Shown here one piece after another: positions 7,465 to 15,325 of a stretch of DNA of 25,621 nucleotides. The notes below the pieces were generated by a model that did not search any database, was not told the DNA's origin, and saw only the letters and a list, made by a program, of their open reading frames with translations. Each line of letters opens with the position of its first letter. Position 1 is the first letter of the stretch. Source of the stretch: an uncultured Bacteroidota bacterium. Its GTDB lineage: Bacteria; Bacteroidota; Bacteroidia; Bacteroidales; F082. The stretch is from assembly GCA_900542475.1 (NCBI GenBank), contig UQNO01000026.1:1-25621 (forward strand), read 5' to 3'. The position numbers were made by a program, and so were the translations under genes.

Positions 7465-9684
7465 TTATATCTTTTTTCCTGCTCTCTCAACTTTTTTCAC
7501 AAGTTCTATTTTCTTTATCTTATTCACAAGATTCTCAAGGGTTTTGAGGTTGTTTACATAAACGGAGACCGTAGCGACAACCATTCCACCTTCGATTTTC
7601 ATCTCCATAGCCTGCATGTCGAGTTTTTCCTGGTTAGTGATGATGTCGAACAGCTGTGTGCCAAATCCCATCTTGTTGACAGCCAATATGTTAAGTGTTG
7701 CCAAAAATGCAGACTCATCGCCGAACTGCATTCTTGCCTTCACTATGTTCTCGCCATAACGCGCCATAAGGTTCTGCGCTTGGGGACAGCCGGGGAGATG
7801 TATTTGGACAGGCTCGCCGGGGAGTTCTATCGCCACCATGTCATCGCCCGGAATAGGCTTGCAACAAGTGGAGATGACGTAGCCGGAGACACCTCTTTCT
7901 TCCGCCTTCTCATCGTTTTTCTTTTCCGAAGGTCTCACAAATCCGAGTGTCAAGTACTTAACGAGGTTATCCGACCAGCTGGACTCGTCTTTTTTCAGAC
8001 AGTTTTCAACTTCATGTTGGCCGATTTTCCTTATCGCCACATAATAATAAAGGTCGTTGCGCGTGGCGAGGTTGAACTTCTTCGCAAGAGTGTTGCGGTT
8101 TGTCTTGCTGAAGTCGATTTTCGCGCGGTCGAAATATTCCTTGAGAATCGATTTTCCTTTATCTTTGAACATTCTACGGAAATCCTTGATACCGTTTTTC
8201 AGGCGGCTTTTGGCATTTGATGTGGACAGATATTCAAACCATTTTTCCTGCGGCTCCTGAAACTCCGAAGTGATGACTTCGACTTGGTCGCCCATCTTCA
8301 GCTCCGTATAAATCGGAGATAGTTTCTTGTTGATATTCGCGCCCACACAGTGGTTTCCGAGGTCAGTGTGGATATTGTATGCAAAGTCGAGCACCGTGGA
8401 GCCTTTCGGCAAGGTGATTTTGTCGCCTTTCGGAGTGAAAACGAAGATTTCATCGTTGAAGAGGTCGAGTTTGAAGCTGTCGATAAACTCTATCGCCGAC
8501 ACATGGTTCTCGTCGGCTTGCCGGACGAGGTCTTTCACCACTTTCATCCACAGGTCGAGACCAGACTCCTCGTTGGTGTTCTTGTCGCGAAACTTCCAAT
8601 AGGCGGCAAAGCCGTTCTCCGCTATCTCGTCCATGCGTTTGGTACGAATCTGCGTCTCCACCCAGTTGCCGTTTTTGTTCATAAACACGGCATGTATAGA
8701 CGAGTAGCCGTTGGTCTTCGGAAACGACACCCAGTCGCGCATTTTTTTGTTGTCAGGATAATAATATTTTGTGAATGCAGCGAATGTCTCCCAACATATA
8801 ACTTTCTCATCTTCAATGTTTTTGCAGTCGATGATAATACGCGCCACATACACGTCATAGACCTCTTCGAGCGACATTCCGAACTTCACCATACGTTCCC
8901 ATACCGAGCTCACGTTACGTTCTATCGCCATGGTTCTCACTTTGATGCCCATCGTCTCCAGGTCGGCTTTCACGGGGGCGAGAAAATCTTCCACCTCTTT
9001 GATTTTCTTATCTCTCACTTCGGCAAGTTGTTTCTGCATCGACTCAAAGACCTGCGGGTTGATGTATTTAAGGCAGAGGTCATCGAGTTCGAGTTTCACC
9101 TTGTACAAACCAAGCCGGTAAGCTATAGGAGCATAAATCTGAGTCGTTTCCGAGGCTATCTTAAGTTGTTTATGATGCGGCATCGCCCCGAGGGTGCGCA
9201 TATTATGCAATCTGTCGGCGAGTTTCACTAAAATCACGCGGATATCGTACGACATGCTCATGATGACTTTGCGGAAAGTCTCGGCCTGCAAGCTATGGAT
9301 GCCTTGCTCGAAGTCCTCATTGGTGAGTTTAGTGACACCATCTACAATCTGCGCCACTTTATCTCCGAAATGCTCGCTGATATATTCGAGAGTATAGTCG
9401 GCGTCCTCCACCACGTCGTGCAGCAGGGCGCAGATAATCGAGGTGCGACCCATTCCCATCTCGCCAGCTATGATGGTGGCGACGGAGAGAGGGTGATACA
9501 TATACGGTTCTCCCGAGCGGCGACGTGCGTCTTTATGGGCGTTGGCAGCAAGAAGGTAAGCCTCGGTGACAAGAGCCACGTCCTGCTCGTTCTTCCTTGA
9601 TTTCCAACACTTTAAAAGCGACTCGAACTGCCGCTCGAGTTCATTTTTCTCTTCTGACGAATACGTATCTGGCAAAGTCATCAT
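7465..9684 (-). CDS. Bifunctional (p)ppGpp synthetase/hydrolase, RelA/SpoT family
   Basis: A 739-residue long RSH enzyme. The hydrolase HD domain is intact: H64 in H-P-L-S, H89-D90 in L-L-H-D-V-V-E-D, and D157 in L-A-D-R-L-H-N-M-R-T. The synthetase domain keeps M-R-D-W (D317), FPKTNGYSSIH (321-331) and V-E-T-Q-I-R-T (342-348), so both activities are expected. A TGS domain (about 412-472, beginning F-V-F-T-P-K-G), a Cys pair (C607-C608) in the linker region and a C-terminal ACT domain (about 660-739) follow. It makes and degrades the stringent-response alarmone. An upstream TTG at 9714 is rejected as the start: it lies at or before the predicted transcription start set by the promoter at 9719-9749, leaving the ATG at 9684 (or the adjacent one at 9681). 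Confidence 0.95.
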   Translation of the reverse strand: MMTLPDTYSSEEKNELERQFESLLKCWKSRKNEQDVALVTEAYLLAANAHKDARRRSGEPYMYHPLSVATIIAGEMGMGRTSIICALLHDVVEDADYTLEYISEHFGDKVAQIVDGVTKLTNEDFEQGIHSLQAETFRKVIMSMSYDIRVILVKLADRLHNMRTLGAMPHHKQLKIASETTQIYAPIAYRLGLYKVKLELDDLCLKYINPQVFESMQKQLAEVRDKKIKEVEDFLAPVKADLETMGIKVRTMAIERNVSSVWERMVKFGMSLEEVYDVYVARIIIDCKNIEDEKVICWETFAAFTKYYYPDNKKMRDWVSFPKTNGYSSIHAVFMNKNGNWVETQIRTKRMDEIAENGFAAYWKFRDKNTNEESGLDLWMKVVKDLVRQADENHVSAIEFIDSFKLDLFNDEIFVFTPKGDKITLPKGSTVLDFAYNIHTDLGNHCVGANINKKLSPIYTELKMGDQVEVITSEFQEPQEKWFEYLSTSNAKSRLKNGIKDFRRMFKDKGKSILKEYFDRAKIDFSKTNRNTLAKKFNLATRNDLYYYVAIRKIGQHEVENCLKKDESSWSDNLVKYLTLGFVRPSEKKNDEKAEERGVSGYVISTCCKPIPGDDMVAIELPGEPVQIHLPGCPQAQNLMARYGENIVKARMQFGDESAFLATLNILAVNKMGFGTQLFDIITNQEKLDMQAMEMKIEGGMVVATVSVYVNNLKTLENLVNKIKKIELVKKVERAGKKI

Positions 9685-9718
9685 AATATTAAGCTTTAAA
9701 TGCTCACATTCCAAGTTG

Positions 9719-9749
9719 CAAAATTAAACAAAAATCATGAAAATTGCAA
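9719..9749 (-). promoter_or_regulatory. Promoter of the Rel/SpoT gene
   Basis: On the minus strand: TTG (9747-9749), 20-bp spacer, TAATTTTG (9719-9726). This is a full Bacteroidetes -33/-7 pair. The transcription start would be near 9712, leaving a leader of about 28 nt before the ATG at 9684. Confidence 0.6.
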
Positions 9750-9818
9750 GAAAAAAAATCAAAAAAAACGGTCTCGCAACAGAAAAAGTCGATGGAAAAA
9801 TCAACATAAAATGGAAAA

Positions 9819-9844
9819 GGGGCGTAGATATTGAAACCCGCCCC
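9819..9844 (-). terminator. Probable intrinsic terminator of GAPDH
   Basis: On the minus strand GGGGCG (9839-9844) pairs with CGCCCC (9819-9824) across a 14-nt loop and is followed by TTTTCC. It lies 36 bp after the GAPDH stop. The stem is short but all G-C. Confidence 0.5.
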
Positions 9845-9880
9845 CAACTCCTAATTTCAAAATAATAATTTCCAAGCTAA

Positions 9881-10906
9881 TCAATAATCTCCGTTAATCA
9901 CCGCCATTGTGCGGATTAAATCGAGGAGCTTGCTTGAGTAACCTATCTCGTTGTCATACCATGCAACGAGTTTCACGAAAGTATCGGTCAAGGCTATACC
10001 TGCTTTTGCATCAAAGATAGATGTACGGGTGTCGCCGAGGAAATCGCTTGAGACGACAGCGTCTTCGGTGTAGCCGAGTATGCCTTTCATCGCGCCTTCC
10101 GCCTCCTCTTTCATCGCAGCGCAAATCTCATCGTATGTGGCTGGCTTTACGAGGTTACAGGTAAGGTCAACCACTGAAACGTCCAATGTAGGAACGCGCA
10201 TTGACATACCTGTGAGTTTGCCCTTGAGTTCCGGAATGACTTTGCCGACCGCCTTCGCGGCGCCTGTGGTCGAAGGAATGATGTTGCCTGCCGCGGCACG
10301 ACCGCCACGCCAGTCTTTCAATGAGTGACCGTCAATGGTTTTCTGCGTCGCCGTGGTCGAGTGCACGGTGGTCATCAAACCGCTGGAGATGCCCCATCTG
10401 TCGTTGACAACCTTGGCGAGAGGCGCCAAGCAGTTGGTTGTGCATGACGCATTCGACACGACTTGCGTGCCTTTCACGTATGTCTTGTCGTTGACACCGC
10501 AGACAAACATGGGAGAGTCGTCCTTTGAAGGACCGGCAAGAATGACGTATTTAGCACCCGCATCAAGATGTGGCTGCACAGTTTCCTTGGTAAGGAATTT
10601 ACCCGTGGCGTCAATGACGTAATCCGCGCCATATTCGCCCCATTTCAGGCCAACTGGGTCACGGCTAACACTTGTGGGAATCTCTTTTCCGTTCACAATA
10701 AGGGTGCTCTTGTCAAGGTTGTAGTCAAGAGTTCCGTCAAACTGACCGTGCATGGTGTCGTATTTCAGCATGTAAGCTTGATAATCGACTTGACAAGTTC
10801 CGTTCATGTAAACAATCTCAACGTCGTCACGATGTTGTGCGGCACGAAGCACTAAACGGCCAATTCGTCCAAGACCGTTTATACCTACTCTGATTTTTTT
10901 AGCCAT
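9881..10906 (-). CDS. gap: Glyceraldehyde-3-phosphate dehydrogenase, type I
   Basis: The 341-residue product has the Rossmann G-I-N-G-L-G-R-I-G-R (8-17), the catalytic motif S-N-A-S-C-T-T-N-C with Cys155, and His182 in T-V-H-S. The C-terminal W-Y-D-N-E-I-G-Y is present. It oxidises and phosphorylates glyceraldehyde 3-phosphate in glycolysis, reversibly, in the cytosol. Two coenzyme-site residues depart from the NAD-specific pattern. The Asp that follows Asn at the end of strand 2 (N-D-L in Escherichia coli) is Gly36, and the Pro of the D-G-P-S segment is His194. NAD preference may therefore be relaxed, which is inference. It is monocistronic: it has its own promoter, is divergent from lepA, and has a probable terminator before rel. 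Confidence 0.96.
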   Translation of the reverse strand: MAKKIRVGINGLGRIGRLVLRAAQHRDDVEIVYMNGTCQVDYQAYMLKYDTMHGQFDGTLDYNLDKSTLIVNGKEIPTSVSRDPVGLKWGEYGADYVIDATGKFLTKETVQPHLDAGAKYVILAGPSKDDSPMFVCGVNDKTYVKGTQVVSNASCTTNCLAPLAKVVNDRWGISSGLMTTVHSTTATQKTIDGHSLKDWRGGRAAAGNIIPSTTGAAKAVGKVIPELKGKLTGMSMRVPTLDVSVVDLTCNLVKPATYDEICAAMKEEAEGAMKGILGYTEDAVVSSDFLGDTRTSIFDAKAGIALTDTFVKLVAWYDNEIGYSSKLLDLIRTMAVINGDY

Positions 10907-10952
10907 GATGATATTTTTTTCGTTAACAAAATTTCATGCTTTAATTATTTTG

Positions 10953-10984
10953 CAAAGTTAGACCTTATTTTTATATAAACCAAA
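10953..10984 (-). promoter_or_regulatory. Promoter of GAPDH
   Basis: On the minus strand: TTTG (10981-10984), 20-bp spacer, TAACTTTG (10953-10960). This is a near-ideal Bacteroidetes promoter. The transcription start would be near 10946, giving a leader of about 40 nt. Confidence 0.7.
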
Positions 10985-11016
10985 TATATTTTTCAATAAA
11001 ATTTTTTTTTAAAAAA

Positions 11017-11049
11017 TTGTGAAAACATTAAGTTTTTTGCGTATTTTTG
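11017..11049 (+). promoter_or_regulatory. Promoter of lepA
   Basis: TTG (11017-11019), 22-bp spacer, TATTTTTG (11042-11049), then about 40 bp to the lepA ATG at 11090. It is back-to-back with the GAPDH promoter in a very AT-rich 183-bp gap. Confidence 0.6.
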
Positions 11050-11089
11050 CATTAATTATTATTAAGTTGGAGTAGATTGTTTTTTTAAG

Positions 11090-12898
11090 ATGGATAATAG
11101 TTTTTTAAAGATTGACACGATTCGCAACTTCTGTATTATTGCCCATATAGATCACGGAAAAAGCACTTTGGCCGACAGACTGATTGAGCTCACAAACACT
11201 TTGACGAAGAAAGAGTTGGTCAACCAGGTGTTGGACGACATGGACCTTGAGCGCGAGCGCGGCATCACTATAAAGAGCCATGCGATACAAATGAAATACG
11301 AGCATGAGGGCGAGATTTACACCCTGAATCTCATCGACACTCCCGGTCACGTTGACTTTTCGTATGAGGTCTCGCGTTCAATAGCCGCCTGCGAAGGAGC
11401 TCTTTTAGTTGTAGATGCATCACAAGGCATTCAGGCTCAAACGATTAGCAATCTTTATATGGCTATCGACCACGACCTTGAGATTATTCCTATATTAAAC
11501 AAGGTCGATATGGATAGCGCTCAGCCGGAGAAGGTGGAAGACCAGATTGTCGATCTCATCGGCTGCGACCGCGAGGACATTTTACGCTGCTCGGCTCGCA
11601 CGGGCTTCGGTGTCCCCGAGATTTTAGAGGCTATCGTCAAACGCATTCCCGCCCCGAAAGGCGACCCGGAAGCACCTCTCCAGGCATTGATTTTCGACTC
11701 CGTCTTCAACTCGTTCAGAGGCATCATAGCCTATTTCAGAATCATGAACGGCACCATACACACCGGCGAGAACGTCAAGTTTTTCAACACCGGAATGGAG
11801 TACGACGCCGACGAGATAGGGGTTCTTCAGATGAAGCAGGTGCCGAAGAAAGAGCTCTCCGCCGGCAACGTGGGATATATCATATCCGGCATCAAGACCT
11901 CCAAGGAGGTGAAAGTGGGCGACACTATCACTTCCGTTGACAAGCCTTGCGACAAACCAATAGCGGGTTTCGAGAACGTGAAGCCTATGGTTTTCGCAGG
12001 CATCTACCCTGTCGATGCAGACGACTACGAGGAACTCAGGAGCTCGCTGGAGAAGCTGCAGCTCAACGACGCGTCTCTCGTTTGGGAACCGGAGTCGTCA
12101 GCGGCTCTCGGCTTCGGATTCCGCTGCGGATTCCTGGGACTGCTACACATGGAAATAATACAGGAACGTCTCGACCGCGAGTTCAACATGAATGTCATCA
12201 CCACCGTGCCTAACGTCTCGTTCAAGGCATATCTCACCGACGGCTCCGTCGTCGATGTGCACAACCCCAGCGGAATGCCGGAATCAACACACCTCGACCA
12301 CATCGACGAACCGTATATCATGGCGCAGATTATCTCGCAAAACGAATATGTCGGCTCAATCATGACACTTTGCATCGAAAGACGCGGCATCTTGAAGAAC
12401 CAGGTTTATCTCACCGTTGACCGCGTAGAACTCACTTTCGAGATGCCTTTAAGCGAGATAGTGTTCGACTTCTACGACAAACTGAAATCAATATCAAGGG
12501 GTTACGCCTCTTTCGACTATCATATCTGCGGCTATAAGCCATCGAAGTTGGTTAAGTTGGACATCATGCTCAACGGCGACACCGTCGATGCTTTGTCAAC
12601 ATTGATTTTCGTTGACCACGCCTACTCTTTCGGACGACGTATGTGCGAGAAACTCAAGGAGTTAATACCTCGCCAGCAATTCGATATAGCAATACAAGCC
12701 GCCATAGGCGCGAAGATTATCGCAAGAGAGACAGTGCGCCAGGTGCGTAAAGACGTCACCGCAAAATGTTACGGCGGCGACATCTCGCGTAAACGCAAAC
12801 TTCTTGAAAAACAGAAAGAAGGAAAGAAACGCATGCGTCAGATAGGCAACGTGGAAGTGCCGCAATCAGCGTTCCTCGCCGTGCTTAAGCTGGATTAA
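11090..12898 (+). CDS. lepA: Elongation factor 4 (ribosomal back-translocase-type GTPase)
   Basis: The 602-residue product has the usual LepA length and G-motifs: AHIDHGKST (18-26, P-loop), R-G-I-T (57-60), D-T-P-G-H (83-87) and N-K-V-D (137-140). The segment F-R-C-G-F-L-G-L-L-H-M-E typical of LepA/EF-G domain III follows. The Lys/Arg-rich C-terminus contains C-Y-G-G-D-I-S-R-K-R-K-L-L-E-K-Q-K-E-G-K, which is diagnostic of LepA's unique C-terminal domain. It binds ribosomes and helps translation, especially under ionic or temperature stress. The ATG at 11090 is the only early Met. The last 33 bp overlap the 3' end of the convergent AlgJ-like gene. Confidence 0.97.
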   Translation: MDNSFLKIDTIRNFCIIAHIDHGKSTLADRLIELTNTLTKKELVNQVLDDMDLERERGITIKSHAIQMKYEHEGEIYTLNLIDTPGHVDFSYEVSRSIAACEGALLVVDASQGIQAQTISNLYMAIDHDLEIIPILNKVDMDSAQPEKVEDQIVDLIGCDREDILRCSARTGFGVPEILEAIVKRIPAPKGDPEAPLQALIFDSVFNSFRGIIAYFRIMNGTIHTGENVKFFNTGMEYDADEIGVLQMKQVPKKELSAGNVGYIISGIKTSKEVKVGDTITSVDKPCDKPIAGFENVKPMVFAGIYPVDADDYEELRSSLEKLQLNDASLVWEPESSAALGFGFRCGFLGLLHMEIIQERLDREFNMNVITTVPNVSFKAYLTDGSVVDVHNPSGMPESTHLDHIDEPYIMAQIISQNEYVGSIMTLCIERRGILKNQVYLTVDRVELTFEMPLSEIVFDFYDKLKSISRGYASFDYHICGYKPSKLVKLDIMLNGDTVDALSTLIFVDHAYSFGRRMCEKLKELIPRQQFDIAIQAAIGAKIIARETVRQVRKDVTAKCYGGDISRKRKLLEKQKEGKKRMRQIGNVEVPQSAFLAVLKLD

Positions 12899-13879
12899 AC
12901 GAGCCAAATGACACCCCGCTATCTCGGCCGAAATCCTCGACCAATGAGTGTCGTTGACTAAATAAATGTCTTTTACGCCATCTTCCAAAAATGGCATGAG
13001 TAATTGTTTGCCAGAGATATACCAAGTAGAATCCAAGTCCGAAAAATAATCATAAACAGTATTTGCCGGATAAGGATTGCCAGTCACCTTATTATAATAC
13101 ATGTCAAACTTGTCGGCAGGCATCAAAAAATAGAAATCGATGCCTTTCTCAACGGCTTTTTGCCTGACAATCAACAAATTGGACTTCGCAATAGCAAAAG
13201 TTTCCTCATCATAGTTTTTATACCACAAATCTCCTCCACCATCACTTACAGAAGCATAGAAATACAATTTGTCGCCACGTTTATTAGTAAAATACTTGTC
13301 GTCAAGCGGTAACTTTCCAACAGGGTTGTCAATATTCAAAGACAATTTTACAAACGAACTTAAATTCTTAAGATTCAAATATTTATACAAATCAAATCTT
13401 TGTGAAATATCGTTGCTTTTTTCAGTAAAAACGATATTTCTTGCCTTAAAGCAATCACGCAGACACCAGACAGAGTTTCTTTCAACCACTTCAAGTATCA
13501 AGACCTTGCAATTTGGCAGCAAATCGTTGTCTATCAATATATTGGCAGCCGCACAAAGATTCATTTCGTTATCATTTATATACAAATGACAAACTTTCAC
13601 GCCAAGTTCATGACCGAGATAATTCATATAACTATTTTTGTTTCTTTTGGTAAACGAGTCGCCAAGCACTACAATTTCAGCGTCTTGAGCCTCTTCAAGA
13701 GAGAAACTGTCGTAATAATCGGTAAAATCAGGTGTTTCCCCGACTTCATACTCTCCAAAAGGAATCATTCCGAGCTTCCCGAGGTCGCCGGAAATATTCG
13801 CCGTAACAAAAATATAACACGTCATCAAAAGCAGCAACGGAATACAAAAGAGTGTCAATTTCTTTAAAAATTTCTTCAT
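12866..13879 (-). CDS. AlgJ/AlgX-like SGNH protein, probable O-acetylation partner of the MBOAT
   Basis: The 337-residue product has one N-terminal membrane segment (about 9-27), so most of it should be periplasmic. It carries G-D-S-F (73-76, candidate nucleophile Ser75) and N-D-T-H-W-S with Asp311 and His313, the spacing seen in SGNH/AlgJ-AlgX type acetyl transfer proteins. Overall identity is low, so the family call rests on these motifs and on context: it follows the MBOAT gene by only 3 bp. Such pairs move acetyl groups across the membrane (MBOAT) and onto a glycan (SGNH partner). The stop at 12866-12868 lies inside the 3' end of lepA, so the two transcripts are complementary over at least 33 bp. 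Confidence 0.75.
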   Translation of the reverse strand: MKKFLKKLTLFCIPLLLLMTCYIFVTANISGDLGKLGMIPFGEYEVGETPDFTDYYDSFSLEEAQDAEIVVLGDSFTKRNKNSYMNYLGHELGVKVCHLYINDNEMNLCAAANILIDNDLLPNCKVLILEVVERNSVWCLRDCFKARNIVFTEKSNDISQRFDLYKYLNLKNLSSFVKLSLNIDNPVGKLPLDDKYFTNKRGDKLYFYASVSDGGGDLWYKNYDEETFAIAKSNLLIVRQKAVEKGIDFYFLMPADKFDMYYNKVTGNPYPANTVYDYFSDLDSTWYISGKQLLMPFLEDGVKDIYLVNDTHWSRISAEIAGCHLARLIQLKHGEER

Positions 13880-13882
13880 TTT

Positions 13883-15325
13883 CTAAAATTGAAAATATAT
13901 AAATGATTCATTATCACCGATATACAAAATCACAACAAATATCAAAGCCCAGTAAACAAGATGTCGGAAGATGACATTACAATTTGAAATATCAAATCCA
14001 AATTCTCTGTTTCGATTGAGCCATTCAAAAACCGTCATAATCATGATAAAGACAAGCAATATATTGATATTCAATCCATTAACAATTAGCAGACCCGATG
14101 TCAAAGTAGGACTGAAAACGACATTCAGAAAGGCGAAGGCGTCTGCCACCGATTCAGAGCGGAAGAACACCCATCCGACAAGGGCCGACACAAAAGTGAA
14201 AAGCATCTGAAGCGATTCTTTCACATTGGGCATCAATTGATTATCAGTTATATTATCAATATACTTGCGATTTTTTCCGAGTAAAATCAGCGGCATAAAC
14301 AGAAGCGCATGATAGGCGCCCCAGACGATGAATGTCCAGTTTGCTCCGTGCCACAAGCCACTTAATAAAAAGATAATGAATGTGTTGCGAACAATCTTTA
14401 TTTTCGACACACGGCTGCCTCCGAGTGGAATATAAACATAATCGCGAAACCATGTGGTGAGCGAGATATGCCAGCGTCTCCAGAATTCAGCGATATCGCG
14501 ACTGAAATAAGGGTTGTTGAAGTTACGCATCAACTTGACACCAAACAATTTAGCCGCTCCGATAGCTATATCGGAATAACCGGAAAAATCAGCATAAATC
14601 TGGATTGAGAAGAGGAAAGCCGCAAAAAGAAGAGTGCTGCCGTTTTGCGAGGCGTAATCGGCAAAGACCACATCGACATATTTCGCACATTGGTCGGCAA
14701 TCACTATCTTTTTAAAGAAGCCCCATAGCATCTGGCGAAGGCCGCTAACGGCATTTTCGTATGAAAAGACCCTTTCATTCTGAAATTGCGGAAGCAGATT
14801 TGTCGAGCGTTCGATAGGTCCGGCAACGAGCTGCGGGAAGAAACTGATATATGCGTAAAACGCCACCACATCGTTGGTCGGCTCAATTTTCTTACGATAA
14901 ACGTCGATAGTGTAGCTCAACGCCTGAAAAGTGTAGAAACTTATTCCGACAGGCAGGATTATCGTAACTGAAGCCCAGTCAAGATGCATTCCCAGCACAT
15001 TGAACAACTGAACAAAACTCTCCGCAAAGAAATTGAAATATTTAAATACACACAGAATCAATAAATTGATAACAATATTTCCCGCACTAATCCATTTTTT
15101 CTTCGTTTGATTATTCTCAAACCGCTTTATCAGAACGCCGCTCCAATAGCTGAAGCCGCTCGTGATTGCTATCAATATCAAAAAACGCCAGTCCCACCAG
15201 CCATAGAAGACATAGCTCGCGACAAGCACAAGCATATTTTGATATTTCAATTTCTTAAAAACAAACCAATAGAGCAGGAAAACTATTGGAAGAAAAATCA
15301 AAAATTCTATGGACTGGAAAAGCAT
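13883..15325 (-). CDS. MBOAT family O-acyltransferase (AlgI/DltB-like)
   Basis: The 480-residue polytopic membrane protein has many hydrophobic segments spread through its length. MBOAT landmarks are present: S-F-F-P-Q-L-V-A-G-P-I-E-R (161-173), FWRRWHIS (281-288, conserved His286), R-D-Y-V-Y-I-P-L-G-G-S-R (294-305), and S-G-L-W-H-G-A-N-W (322-330) with the catalytic-type His326. The AlgI-like pattern points to transfer of acetyl or another acyl group across the inner membrane to an exported polysaccharide or wall polymer. Its ATG is immediately adjacent to the stop of the upstream beta-mannosidase gene, and the AlgJ-like gene follows after 3 bp, so the three are almost certainly co-transcribed and perhaps translationally coupled. 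Confidence 0.9.
   Translation of the reverse strand: MLFQSIEFLIFLPIVFLLYWFVFKKLKYQNMLVLVASYVFYGWWDWRFLILIAITSGFSYWSGVLIKRFENNQTKKKWISAGNIVINLLILCVFKYFNFFAESFVQLFNVLGMHLDWASVTIILPVGISFYTFQALSYTIDVYRKKIEPTNDVVAFYAYISFFPQLVAGPIERSTNLLPQFQNERVFSYENAVSGLRQMLWGFFKKIVIADQCAKYVDVVFADYASQNGSTLLFAAFLFSIQIYADFSGYSDIAIGAAKLFGVKLMRNFNNPYFSRDIAEFWRRWHISLTTWFRDYVYIPLGGSRVSKIKIVRNTFIIFLLSGLWHGANWTFIVWGAYHALLFMPLILLGKNRKYIDNITDNQLMPNVKESLQMLFTFVSALVGWVFFRSESVADAFAFLNVVFSPTLTSGLLIVNGLNINILLVFIMIMTVFEWLNRNREFGFDISNCNVIFRHLVYWALIFVVILYIGDNESFIYFQF

Noticed and set aside
8350..9231. 293-codon plus-strand frame antisense to the Rel/SpoT gene
   Set aside because: Shadow of a strongly conserved coding region. Its His/Phe/Val-rich composition and lack of motifs are typical of antisense frames.
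9685..9714. TTG start adding 10 residues to Rel/SpoT
   Set aside because: The predicted transcription start (about 9712) falls at or after this codon, and the extra residues are not needed for the HD domain.
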